A stretch of 12,730 nucleotides of DNA from Methanosarcinaceae archaeon (GCA_030609665.1 JAUWBW010000027.1:1-12730); one strand, 5' to 3'. Positions 1 to 6,813 are shown, counted from the stretch's first letter. The notes: generated by a model from the sequence alone, not told the origin. A program made the numbers and translations.

Positions 1-20
1 ATGTCATTCCGTTTTGGCAT
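1..20 (-). CDS. carB: Carbamoyl-phosphate synthase large subunit, first 7 codons (partial)
   Basis: Only the start of the gene is in the window; it runs off the left edge. The minus strand reads ATG CCA AAA CGG AAT GAC AT, giving M-P-K-R-N-D-I, which matches the very conserved N-terminus of the large (synthetase) subunit of carbamoyl-phosphate synthase (MPKRTDI in E. coli). Its ATG shares one base with the carA stop codon (TAATG), so the two subunits are translationally coupled. CarB would use ammonia channelled from CarA, with bicarbonate and two ATP, to make carbamoyl phosphate for arginine and pyrimidine synthesis. The call rests on seven residues plus the expected carA-carB order. Confidence 0.8.
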
Positions 21-1117
21 TATGCCTCACCTCCCATTGATTTGAGGACCTTGCCAAAGAACAGCTTTTCCGTATCCATTGGACCGGGATTTGCTTCAGG
101 ATGATATTGTACACTGAAAATATTAAGGTAATCATGTGAAATGCCCTCGACCGTACCGTCATTGGCATTGGTCTGGGTAATGGAAACATCTGTGCCGTCA
201 AGTGAATCACCATCAACCGCAAAACCATGGTTTTGTGATGTGATATGAACGATTCCCGATTCAAGATCCTTCACAGGCTGGTTTGCACCACGGTGTCCAA
301 ACTTGAGTTTATAGGTTTCCGCGCCAAGTGCAAGTGAGATGACCTGATTGCCAAAGCATATCCCTGCTATCGGAACTACGCCTGCCAGTTCGGAAACTGC
401 CTTAATGGCATCTTTTGCATTTTGAGGGTCGCCGGGACCATTGGATACAAAGAGAAGGTCAGGCTCATACGCCTCTATTATAGATACGGAAGTTGTTGCA
501 GGAACGACAGTAACATCAATCCCGCGCGCAAGAAGGCTTGAAAGAATGCTTCTTTTAATTCCAAGATCAATGACCACTGCATGTTTTTGGTCATTTGCCA
601 ATGATGCATCACTCTTGATGTGATAAGGTTCGGGACATGTCACCTTTGAGATCAGGTCTATGCTCGATATCTCCGGCTGGCTGCGCGCAAGACGCACTGC
701 TTCCTCGCCATCATCGCTGCCGCATATCAAAGCCGCACGCATTGCTCCGTGCTCTCTCGTTTTTATAGTGAGCATGCGGGTGTCCACTCCTGAAATTCCA
801 CAAACTCCTTCGTCTTCCATCAATTTATAAATCGTGCGCGCAGATTTGTGATGATAAGGTTCATTGCACACTTCCCGGACAACAAGCGCTTCTGCTTTTA
901 CACCATCTGATTGGAAACGCTCACCACTAACCCCATAATTCCCGATCATGGGATAGGTGAACATCAATATCTGACCCTTATATGAAGGATCGGTCAGAGC
1001 TTCCTCATAACCGGTATATTGTGTAGTAAAAACAAGTTCGCCGCAAACGGTACCCTCGGCACCAAAACCGGTGCCTTTGACAATTGTTCCATCTTCTAAT
1101 CCTATTACTGCATTCAT
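20..1117 (-). CDS. carA: Carbamoyl-phosphate synthase small subunit (glutaminase)
   Basis: The product is a 365-residue protein of the usual CarA length. CarA hydrolyses glutamine and passes ammonia to CarB for carbamoyl phosphate synthesis in the cytoplasm. The N-terminal half begins M-N-A-V-I-G-L-E-D-G-T, typical of the CarA-specific domain. The C-terminal half is a class I (triad) glutamine amidotransferase: nucleophile Cys254 in G-I-C-F-G-N-Q, the CarA signature K-F-G-H-R-G-A-N-Q-P just after it, and His339 and Glu341 in Q-Y-H-P-E-A. The nucleophile elbow reads FGNQ where many CarA proteins have LGHQ, a mild variation with the triad intact. I place the start at the internal Met, not at an ATG 21 bases upstream, because the family starts at this position and an AGGTT ribosome-binding sequence lies just before it. 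It overlaps carB and is transcribed away from the hdr-glt operon. Confidence 0.95.
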   Translation of the reverse strand: MNAVIGLEDGTIVKGTGFGAEGTVCGELVFTTQYTGYEEALTDPSYKGQILMFTYPMIGNYGVSGERFQSDGVKAEALVVREVCNEPYHHKSARTIYKLMEDEGVCGISGVDTRMLTIKTREHGAMRAALICGSDDGEEAVRLARSQPEISSIDLISKVTCPEPYHIKSDASLANDQKHAVVIDLGIKRSILSSLLARGIDVTVVPATTSVSIIEAYEPDLLFVSNGPGDPQNAKDAIKAVSELAGVVPIAGICFGNQVISLALGAETYKLKFGHRGANQPVKDLESGIVHITSQNHGFAVDGDSLDGTDVSITQTNANDGTVEGISHDYLNIFSVQYHPEANPGPMDTEKLFFGKVLKSMGGEA

Positions 1118-1209
1118 AGTGAGAACCTGCCTATACATATCAAGAATAGGCTATAAGCGTTGCGACAGGAGCGGAGTTTGTGACTATTACCTATATATCC
1201 CTGTGGATT

Positions 1210-1220
1210 AAATTTATATA
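1210..1220 (-). promoter_or_regulatory. Probable TATA box for carA-carB
   Basis: On the minus strand this block reads TATATAAATTT, close to the archaeal TATA consensus. A start site about 25 bases downstream would fall near 1185-1190, giving a leader of roughly 70 bases before carA. The same block also reads TTTATATA on the plus strand, so it could drive rightward transcription too. The direction is a choice based on spacing, not proof. Confidence 0.45.
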
Positions 1221-1261
1221 ATAGGATAACGTTAAGTGGTTTCCTATTGGTGGGCATCGAT

Positions 1262-1319
1262 GAGGATTACCTTAATCGACCCTACAACAACGAGAAAATC
1301 CTCCCTTTGGTCGGATTAA
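1262..1319 (+). other. Interleaved complementary arms, possible structured RNA or DNA element
   Basis: GAGGATT at 1262-1268 is perfectly complementary to AATCCTC at 1297-1303. TTAATCGACC at 1272-1281 is complementary to GGTCGGATTAA at 1309-1319 with a single bulged base. The arms interleave (A, B, A', B'), which is the topology of an H-type pseudoknot or of two mutually exclusive helices. If RNA, it would require transcription from the upstream TATA-like block near 1213, because the main operon TATA lies downstream of it. Short complementary pairs arise by chance in a few hundred bases, so this is only a candidate. Confidence 0.3.
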
Positions 1320-1384
1320 CTCGGAGTATATATTTATAAAATATATACAAAACGAAAACACGCACGTTGTTCGCGTTAACTCGG
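1316..1384 (+). repeat. 9-bp direct repeat TTAACTCGG flanking the operon promoter
   Basis: Two copies of TTAACTCGG lie at 1316-1324 and 1376-1384, exactly 60 bases apart. Both are preceded by CG two bases upstream (CGGATTAACTCGG and CGCGTTAACTCGG). The first copy abuts the AT-rich inverted repeat on its upstream side, where a BRE would lie. The second falls at or just after the expected transcription start. The arrangement suits paired operator sites for a regulator, but no known operator consensus is recognised. Confidence 0.35.
1326..1348 (+). promoter_or_regulatory. Promoter TATA region of the hdr-glt operon inside a perfect inverted repeat
   Basis: GTATATATTT (1326-1335) and AAATATATAC (1339-1348) form a perfect 10-bp inverted repeat around a 3-base centre. 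The middle, TTTATAAAA (1333-1341), is a strong archaeal TATA-box match. TATA-binding protein here would place the start near 1360-1366, leaving a leader of about 105-110 bases before the hdrBC ATG. The symmetry means a dimeric repressor binding the repeat would directly block TBP. Such AT-rich symmetry is partly expected of TATA boxes, so operator function is inferred. Confidence 0.6.
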
Positions 1385-1471
1385 CTGCCCATACAAGAAG
1401 TCCGACAGAGTCGAACTAACATTGCTCACATTGGAACAAATATAAGACTGATAAAAAGGAGCGCAGTACAA

Positions 1472-2884
1472 ATGCTTGAATATGCAATATTCTGGGGATG
1501 CACCATCCCGGCACGTTTCCCATTTATGGAAAAATCCATCCGGCTTGTGTTAGACGAACTTGGAGTCAAACTTTTTGACATCGAAGGAGCCACCTGTTGC
1601 CCAACAAAATCAATCATAAAAATAGGAGATGAGCTTACATGGTATGCTACAGCAGCAAGAAACATCGCCCTTGTAGAGAAAATGGGAATGGATCTCCTGA
1701 TACCATGCAACGGCTGTTACAGTGTATTGAAAGAAGCAACAACAGAATTGAAAATTAATCATGAACTTCGCAATGAGATCAATGAGATACTTGCAAATGA
1801 AGGACTTGAATACACCGGAAATTTACACATCAAACACCTCATTGAAGCACTATATGATGATATTGGCATAGAAACGATCAAAAACCACATTGTCCTGCCA
1901 GTTGATGGAATGAATATCGCAGTCCACTATGGATGCCATATGATCCGCCCCAGTTCAGCGATTCATTTCGATGATCCGAACCATCCTACAAAGTTTGACA
2001 TTCTTGTCGAATTGCTGGGTGCGAAAAGTGTGGACTTCCCTACAAAGATGCTCTGCTGTGGTAACGACTTAAGCAACGCAGATGATCCGGCAGATTCGGT
2101 CGCACTATCCCGTGAGAAGATACTTGAAGTGCAAGAAATCGCAGATGCTATGACAATGGTTTGTCCTGCATGCTTCACCCAGTTCGATTCAAAACAATAC
2201 CTGATGCAAAAGAGTGGCGAAAAGTTACATATGCCAATCGTGTACTTCACAGAACTCATGGGGCTGGCATTCGGGATCAATCCATCCGAACTTGGAATGG
2301 ACATGCACAGGGTTGAAACCGATTCTTTCATAGAAACATTTCATGAACGCTCAAAACACCTCCGAATTGCAAAAAAGTATTTCGATATCGCATCACTGCG
2401 AAGATGCTATGAATGTGCAGCATGCGTTGACGACTGTCCTGTTACCAAGATAATTCCACGGTTTGAACCAAACCGGATAATAGGGGATGTGTTAAACGGC
2501 AAACTTGACGAGGTAGTGAAGTCTCCGAATATCTGGTACTGCACGAACTGCTACACATGTTATGAACTTTGCCCGCAAAAGTTTGGCATGGTGAAGGTCT
2601 TTGACTGTCTTAAACACATTTCAAAGGAGCGCGGAACGGCTCCTGATACTTACAAGGGGGGATTCAAGATGTTCATGGACACTGGCAAATTGGGTGAACC
2701 CACAGCAATGCGTAAAAAATTGAAGTTGCCCGAACCCCCGAAAAGCGGTGCGGAAGAACTCAAAAAAATGATGGAACTAATCACAGAACGAAAAAAATCC
2801 GAATCAAAATCCGAATCAAAATCCGAATCAAAAATGGAATCTTCAGATAACGCAGATGAAGATGAACAAAAAACAGGTGAATAA
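1472..2884 (+). CDS. HdrB-HdrC fusion protein (heterodisulfide reductase-like, B then C order)
   Basis: The product is 470 residues. Residues 1-310 are HdrB-like with two complete CCG motifs: Cys10, Cys42-Cys43, Cys79/Cys82, then Cys155 (H-Y-G-C-H), Cys195-Cys196 and Cys231/Cys234. These ligate the paired non-cubane [4Fe-4S] clusters that cleave disulfides in HdrB. Residues 311-370 are HdrC-like with two CxxCxxCxxxCP motifs (Cys312-322 and Cys357-367) for two ordinary 4Fe-4S clusters. The tail from about 423 is charged and low complexity, with three SESK repeats. HdrD of Methanosarcina joins the same modules in the opposite order. After the second CC the sequence is G-N-D-L-S-N instead of the glycine-rich G-A-G-G-G of HdrB, so the substrate may differ. 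The start is the ATG after AAAAAGGAG; a longer frame from TTG 1367 lacks support. One base separates the stop from gltB1. The role is probably electron transfer or disulfide chemistry tied to glutamate synthase. Confidence 0.88.
   Translation: MLEYAIFWGCTIPARFPFMEKSIRLVLDELGVKLFDIEGATCCPTKSIIKIGDELTWYATAARNIALVEKMGMDLLIPCNGCYSVLKEATTELKINHELRNEINEILANEGLEYTGNLHIKHLIEALYDDIGIETIKNHIVLPVDGMNIAVHYGCHMIRPSSAIHFDDPNHPTKFDILVELLGAKSVDFPTKMLCCGNDLSNADDPADSVALSREKILEVQEIADAMTMVCPACFTQFDSKQYLMQKSGEKLHMPIVYFTELMGLAFGINPSELGMDMHRVETDSFIETFHERSKHLRIAKKYFDIASLRRCYECAACVDDCPVTKIIPRFEPNRIIGDVLNGKLDEVVKSPNIWYCTNCYTCYELCPQKFGMVKVFDCLKHISKERGTAPDTYKGGFKMFMDTGKLGEPTAMRKKLKLPEPPKSGAEELKKMMELITERKKSESKSESKSESKMESSDNADEDEQKTGE
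2798..2833 (+). repeat. Three tandem 12-bp repeats coding Ser-Glu-Ser-Lys
   Basis: TCCGAATCAAAA occurs three times in perfect tandem and in frame near the 3' end of the HdrB-HdrC fusion gene, giving residues 443-454 as (SESK)x3. The repeat lies in a hydrophilic tail beyond the last iron-sulfur motif, so copy number can probably vary without harming the fold. Replication slippage is the likely origin. Confidence 0.95.
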
Positions 2885-2885
2885 A

Positions 2886-4016
2886 ATGAGATGTAACTGT
2901 TACATTCCATCCGGATGTGCGATCTCCGGCATGATGAGCGAATCGGGAGAACGAATGGATGGAAATGCCATCATAAGATCGATTGCCCTGATGCATGATC
3001 GTTCAAACGGCCTTGGAGGCGGATTTGCGGCATACGGGATATACCCAAGACGTGCAGATCAGTATGCATTCCACATGATGTTTGACAATATGGAAGCAAA
3101 AGAGAAGTGTGAGGAATACTTTAATGGCACATTTGACGTCGTCCTTGATGAGAAGATACCCACACGCCCGGGTGCGGTGTTTGAAGAAGACACATCAGGA
3201 AGGTATCCCGAATATGGCACACAGCCTATCATAAATCCACCTATCCTGTGGCGCTATTTCATAGATGTTCCGGAAGATAAGACTAAGTTCATCTCGGAAC
3301 GTGAATATGTTGTTGAAAATGTTATGGATATCAACTCGAATGTTGATGGCGCTTTTGTAGCATCATCCGGCAAGAACATGGGAGCATTCAAGGGTGTCGG
3401 ATACCCCGAAGACATTGGAGTGTTCTACAAACTTGACGAATACAAGGCATATATCTGGACATCACACGGCAGGTTCCCAACCAACACACCAGGGTGGTGG
3501 GGCGGAGCACACCCATTCTGCCTTCTTGATTGGTCTATCGTTCACAATGGTGAGATATCATCATACGGGATCAACAAGCGCTATCTTGAGCCATTCGGCT
3601 ATAAATTAGAACTTCGGACAGACACTGAGGTTGTAGCATATCTTTTCGACCTGCTTGTCCGAAGGCACAAATTACCTATCGAACTTGCAGTCAAAGCACT
3701 TGCAGCACCGTTTTGGAAAGACATCGACAAGATGCCGGAAAATGAGCGCAAGATCATAACCGCAATCAGACAAGTCTATGGCGGTGGGCTGTTGAATGGT
3801 CCGTTCAGTATTATTCTCGGACATAGCAGAGGTATGGTGGGATTCAATGACCGTATCAAACTCAGGCCAATGACCTGTGCAAGGAAAGATGATATGCTGT
3901 ACATGGCATCAGAGGAATCAGCGATAAGAGAGATTGCCCCCGATCTTGACGAGGTATGGAGCCCCAGGGCCGGAACAGCAATTGTTGGTGAAATGAATGG
4001 GGAGGTAGAAGCATGA
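2886..4016 (+). CDS. gltB1: Glutamate synthase, glutamine amidotransferase (class II) subunit
   Basis: This 376-residue protein corresponds to domain 1 of large glutamate synthase, encoded separately as in many archaea. It hydrolyses glutamine and delivers ammonia to the FMN subunit. The likely nucleophile is Cys11 in P-S-G-C-A-I-S-G, which would be exposed by removing a 10-residue propeptide, as known for bacterial GltB. The block at 196-202 (R-F-P-T-N-T-P) and H-N-G-E at 220-223 are the conserved substrate-binding and oxyanion-hole segments (Asn221, Gly222), followed by a T-D-T-E segment. I chose the ATG one base after the hdrBC stop, with GGTGA about seven bases upstream; an ATG 30 bases earlier would overlap hdrBC and only add a lysine-rich leader. 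Its stop overlaps the next start (ATGA), which indicates coupled translation with the FMN subunit. Confidence 0.92.
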   Translation: MRCNCYIPSGCAISGMMSESGERMDGNAIIRSIALMHDRSNGLGGGFAAYGIYPRRADQYAFHMMFDNMEAKEKCEEYFNGTFDVVLDEKIPTRPGAVFEEDTSGRYPEYGTQPIINPPILWRYFIDVPEDKTKFISEREYVVENVMDINSNVDGAFVASSGKNMGAFKGVGYPEDIGVFYKLDEYKAYIWTSHGRFPTNTPGWWGGAHPFCLLDWSIVHNGEISSYGINKRYLEPFGYKLELRTDTEVVAYLFDLLVRRHKLPIELAVKALAAPFWKDIDKMPENERKIITAIRQVYGGGLLNGPFSIILGHSRGMVGFNDRIKLRPMTCARKDDMLYMASEESAIREIAPDLDEVWSPRAGTAIVGEMNGEVEA

Positions 4017-5524
4017 GTTCGCAGATACCACCGGAATTTACAGTAATTATAGATTATGACAGGTGCAGGCGGTGCAGGCGATGTGTCATGAACTGCAGTT
4101 TCGGATGTATGCAGTTCAAGGATAAAGTAGTGCCTGAACACAAAAAATGTGTGGCATGCCACAGGTGTGTGACATACTGTCCCGAAAGTGCCATCACGAT
4201 CAAAAAGAACGAACTTGCATACAAGGAGAATGCGAACTGGACACCTGAGATGCGCCAAAATATACTCAAGCAGGCAGAAACCGGCGGGATACTCCTGTCA
4301 GGAATGGGTAACCCAAGACCCCAGCAGATACTATGGGACCACATGCTGATCGATGCATGCCAGGTAACAAACCCATCCATTGACCCGCTACGTGAACCAA
4401 TGGAACTCCGGACATACCTTGGTCGCAAGCCCAATCACCTTGATTTCACACGGGGCGAGAACGGTGATATAGAACTTGGAACCACACTTCAACCACAGGT
4501 AAAACTGGATGTCCCGATCGTCTTTGCGGCAATGTCATATGGGGCGGTGAGTCTTAATGCGCACAAGGCACTCGCGATGGCTGCTAAAAAATCTGGCACA
4601 CTGATGAATACAGGTGAAGGCGGTCTTCATACTGACCTTTACCCATATGCCAGTAATATTACAGTGCAGGTCGCATCAGGTCGGTTTGGCGTACACAGTG
4701 AATACCTTAATACGAGCGCAACGGTTGAAATTAAGATCGGACAGGGTGCAAAACCAGGTATTGGCGGACATCTCCCCGGTGAAAAAGTGGGTGATGAGAT
4801 ATCAAGGACAAGGATGATCCCTGTTGGAACGGATGCACTGTCCCCTGCACCGCATCACGATATTTACTCTATCGAAGATCTGTCTCAACTCATTTACGCT
4901 ATCAAGGAAGCCACAGATTACACAAAACCTGTTGGTGTAAAGATCTCAGCAGTGCATAACGTGGCTGCGATAGCAAGCGGAATTGTACGTGCCGGTGCGG
5001 ATATTGTCACAATTGACGGATTCCGTGGCGGTACAGGTGCAGCACCGATGGTTATCAGGGACAATGTGGGAATACCAATTGAACTTGCACTGGCTGCTGT
5101 TGACCAGAGATTGCGTGATGAGGGGATAAGGAACAATACTTCGATCCTCTGTGCAGGCAGTATCCGTAACAGCGGAGATGTGGCAAAAGCCATAGCTCTT
5201 GGTGCGGATGCGGTTGTTATCGGGACTGCTGCACTTATTGCCATGGGATGCAGGGTGTGCCAGAAATGCTATACCGGGAATTGTGCATGGGGTATTGCTA
5301 CCCAAAAACCGGAACTTGTACGCAGGTTAGATCCTCAGTTGGGTGCAGAGAGACTCTCAAATCTCCTGACCGGATGGAGTCATGAATTGCAGGAGATCTT
5401 AGGGTCGCTTGGTGTCAACTCAATCGAATCCCTGCGAGGCAGTCGTGAGAGATTGCGAGGTATCGACCTTGATGAACAGACGTTGAACCTGCTTGGGATC
5501 AAACCCGCAGGAATCGGACAGTGA
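4013..5524 (+). CDS. gltB2: Glutamate synthase, ferredoxin-domain plus FMN catalytic subunit
   Basis: The product is 503 residues. Residues 1-65 are a two-cluster ferredoxin domain: Cys18, 21, 24, 28 (with a further Cys32) and Cys46, 49, 52, 56. Residues about 90-490 are the FMN-binding synthase barrel, with G-V-K-I-S at 308-312 and D-G-F-R-G-G-T-G-A-A-P at 335-345. Cys413, Cys419 and Cys424 have the C-x5-C-x4-C spacing of the [3Fe-4S] site of bacterial GltS; Cys416 is an extra cysteine. The enzyme reductively condenses 2-oxoglutarate with ammonia to give glutamate. Electrons should enter through the ferredoxin domain and reach FMN through the central cluster. No separate GltD flavoprotein is encoded here, so the adjacent Hdr genes are the obvious candidate donors. 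In the first cluster motif, CRRCRRC is coded by a 9-base tandem duplication. Confidence 0.93.
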   Translation: MSSQIPPEFTVIIDYDRCRRCRRCVMNCSFGCMQFKDKVVPEHKKCVACHRCVTYCPESAITIKKNELAYKENANWTPEMRQNILKQAETGGILLSGMGNPRPQQILWDHMLIDACQVTNPSIDPLREPMELRTYLGRKPNHLDFTRGENGDIELGTTLQPQVKLDVPIVFAAMSYGAVSLNAHKALAMAAKKSGTLMNTGEGGLHTDLYPYASNITVQVASGRFGVHSEYLNTSATVEIKIGQGAKPGIGGHLPGEKVGDEISRTRMIPVGTDALSPAPHHDIYSIEDLSQLIYAIKEATDYTKPVGVKISAVHNVAAIASGIVRAGADIVTIDGFRGGTGAAPMVIRDNVGIPIELALAAVDQRLRDEGIRNNTSILCAGSIRNSGDVAKAIALGADAVVIGTAALIAMGCRVCQKCYTGNCAWGIATQKPELVRRLDPQLGAERLSNLLTGWSHELQEILGSLGVNSIESLRGSRERLRGIDLDEQTLNLLGIKPAGIGQ

Positions 5525-5533
5525 GGTGTAAAC

Positions 5534-6274
5534 ATGGTAATGACAATCGATTGCAAAGGAATGTACTACCGAAAACTGAACAAGATGACCCAAAACGCTG
5601 TTGCTGAAGGCGAAACCGAGTTCGTACTTGACAATGTGAACGGGCAGCGTTACATTGGAAATGGGATCAATGAAAAGGTTAAGATCACCATAAACGGCGT
5701 TCCCGGCAATGATCTTGCAACGTTTATGAACGGCCCCACCCTTATAGTTAATGCAAATGCACAGGACAGTATCGCAAATACCATGAACTCAGGTAAGATC
5801 GTCGTGCATGGAAGTGCGGGCGATGTTCTGGGATACGGCATGCGCGGCGGAAAGTTGTATATCAAAGGTAATGTAGGATACCGTACAGGGATCCACATGA
5901 AGGAATACAAAAAGCAGATACCTGTGATCATTGCAGGTGGTGTTGCTGGTGATTTCTGCGGCGAGTATATGGCTGGCGGTATTCTTGTCATCCTTGGTTT
6001 GAACAAGGATGATGATACGCCGATTGCAGGTGATTATTTTGGAACAGGTATGCACGGGGGTGTGATTTATGTACGTGGAGATATAGATGAGAGTACCTTG
6101 GGCAAAGAAGTGAGCATACAGGAACTTGATAAAAAGGACGATAAAACCTTGAAAAAACACCTGACCGAATACTGTGAGCATTTCGGGCTTGACCTTGATG
6201 AGGTCATGAGCAAGCCTTTTGTTAAACTGCTTCCGGTATCCAGCAGACCGTATGGAAACCTGTATGCATATTAA
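5534..6274 (+). CDS. gltB3: Glutamate synthase, GXGXG (beta-helix) subunit
   Basis: This 246-residue protein matches the C-terminal domain of large glutamate synthase, a right-handed beta-helix of GXGXG repeats. Repeats visible include G-M-R-G-G-K-L-Y-I-K-G, G-V-A-G-D-F-C-G-E-Y-M-A-G-G and G-T-G-M-H-G-G-V-I-Y-V-R-G, spaced about 20-40 residues apart. The domain has no catalytic residues; in GltS it is a structural scaffold that supports the other two domains around the ammonia tunnel. It starts nine bases after gltB2 with GAGGTG upstream. A second Met two codons on is possible but less well placed. Together with the two preceding genes it completes a full three-part GltS. Confidence 0.92.
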   Translation: MVMTIDCKGMYYRKLNKMTQNAVAEGETEFVLDNVNGQRYIGNGINEKVKITINGVPGNDLATFMNGPTLIVNANAQDSIANTMNSGKIVVHGSAGDVLGYGMRGGKLYIKGNVGYRTGIHMKEYKKQIPVIIAGGVAGDFCGEYMAGGILVILGLNKDDDTPIAGDYFGTGMHGGVIYVRGDIDESTLGKEVSIQELDKKDDKTLKKHLTEYCEHFGLDLDEVMSKPFVKLLPVSSRPYGNLYAY

Positions 6275-6304
6275 ATAAAAACCATAACCCGTTGGTGAAT
6301 AACT

Positions 6305-6796
6305 ATGAGTGAACCGGATGTGTTGAAAACTTTACAGGATGCAGGTCTTGATGTACTCACCTGCATGCAGTGCGGAACTTGCAGCGGAAGTTGCCCCTCT
6401 GGGCGATATACAAGCCTGAATACACGAAGAATTGTAAGGAAGGCGCGTAAGAACAGTGATATGCTCCACGACGATGATCTCTGGATGTGCGCCACCTGCT
6501 ACAATTGTCAGGAGAGGTGCCCACGCGGGATCAAGATCGTTGATGCGATATTGATGATCCGTACAATTGCCGTACATGAAGGTATCATGCTGCCTGCGCA
6601 CAGGAAGATTAGCGAGTTAGTGCTCAAACATGGTCACGCAGTGCCGATCAATGATGCTACAAAGGAAAAGCGGAAGAATCTCGGTCTGGAGGAACTTCCG
6701 GAAACGGTTCACAAATATCCGGAGGCTCTGGCGGATGTTAAGACACTCTTAGAATCGTGCGGATTTGACAAACTTGTAGTTGAAAAACAGGAGTAG
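6305..6796 (+). CDS. hdrC: Heterodisulfide reductase subunit C-like iron-sulfur protein
   Basis: This 163-residue soluble protein has two ferredoxin-type motifs: Cys20, 23, 26, 30 and Cys62, 65, 68, 72, each ending in CP. The spacing and the helical remainder match HdrC, slightly shorter than typical. HdrC carries electrons from the HdrA core to the HdrB active site. GGTG lies about eight bases before the ATG. The 30-base gap from gltB3 is the largest in the operon and contains an AT-rich stretch near 6268-6281 that could be a weak internal promoter, in which case the transcript would be nearly leaderless. The next gene is hdrB, 17 bases on, so this is a complete C-B-A cassette downstream of glt. 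Confidence 0.92.
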   Translation: MSEPDVLKTLQDAGLDVLTCMQCGTCSGSCPSGRYTSLNTRRIVRKARKNSDMLHDDDLWMCATCYNCQERCPRGIKIVDAILMIRTIAVHEGIMLPAHRKISELVLKHGHAVPINDATKEKRKNLGLEELPETVHKYPEALADVKTLLESCGFDKLVVEKQE

Positions 6797-6813
6797 AGGA
6801 CTCAGGAGATATT

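Larger units (their letters stand above)
1118..1471. other. Divergent intergenic region between carA and the hdr-glt operon
   Basis: This is 354 bases without a convincing gene. It must carry the promoters and 5' leaders of both divergent units. It contains two AT-rich TATA-like blocks (near 1210-1220 and 1326-1348), a direct repeat of TTAACTCGG, two long-range complementary pairs between 1262 and 1319, and a small 6-bp hairpin (1129-1134 with 1146-1151) just upstream of the carA ribosome-binding site. I see no tRNA, no rRNA fragment and no CRISPR-like pattern. An open frame from a TTG at 1367 is continuous with hdrBC, but that extension has no ribosome-binding site and adds sequence not seen in HdrB. 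Confidence 0.8.

Noticed and set aside
1118..1138. Upstream ATG for carA adding seven residues
   Set aside because: CarA proteins typically begin at the M-x-A-V-I/L-G-L-E-D-G motif, and the AGGTT site fits the ATG at 1117.
1250..1300. C/D box guide RNA suggested by CGATGAGG
   Set aside because: The box C match is imperfect and no CTGA box D lies at a suitable distance.
1367..1471. N-terminal extension of the HdrB-HdrC fusion from a TTG start
   Set aside because: It has no ribosome-binding site, begins at the expected transcription start, and adds 35 residues before the conserved HdrB N-terminus, whereas the ATG at 1472 has AAAAAGGAG upstream.
1118..1471. NrpR-type nitrogen operator (GGAA-N6-TTCC or GGTA-N6-TACC) before the glutamate synthase operon
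   Set aside because: I looked for it because of the pathway but found no pair with correct spacing.
2856..2885. Earlier ATG for the glutaminase subunit overlapping hdrBC
   Set aside because: It would add a lysine-rich leader of 10 residues inside the hdrBC coding region; the ATG at 2886 has a GGTGA site and leaves a short propeptide before the likely catalytic cysteine.
4064..4081. Tandem 9-base duplication TGCAGGCGG/TGCAGGCGA in the ferredoxin domain of the FMN subunit
   Set aside because: It simply codes CRRCRR within a CxxCxxC motif and needs no explanation beyond the cluster-binding spacing.
6268..6304. Independent promoter splitting hdrCBA from glt
   Set aside because: An AT-rich stretch is present, but the gap is only 30 bases with no terminator before it; it is noted under hdrC and not called as a feature.
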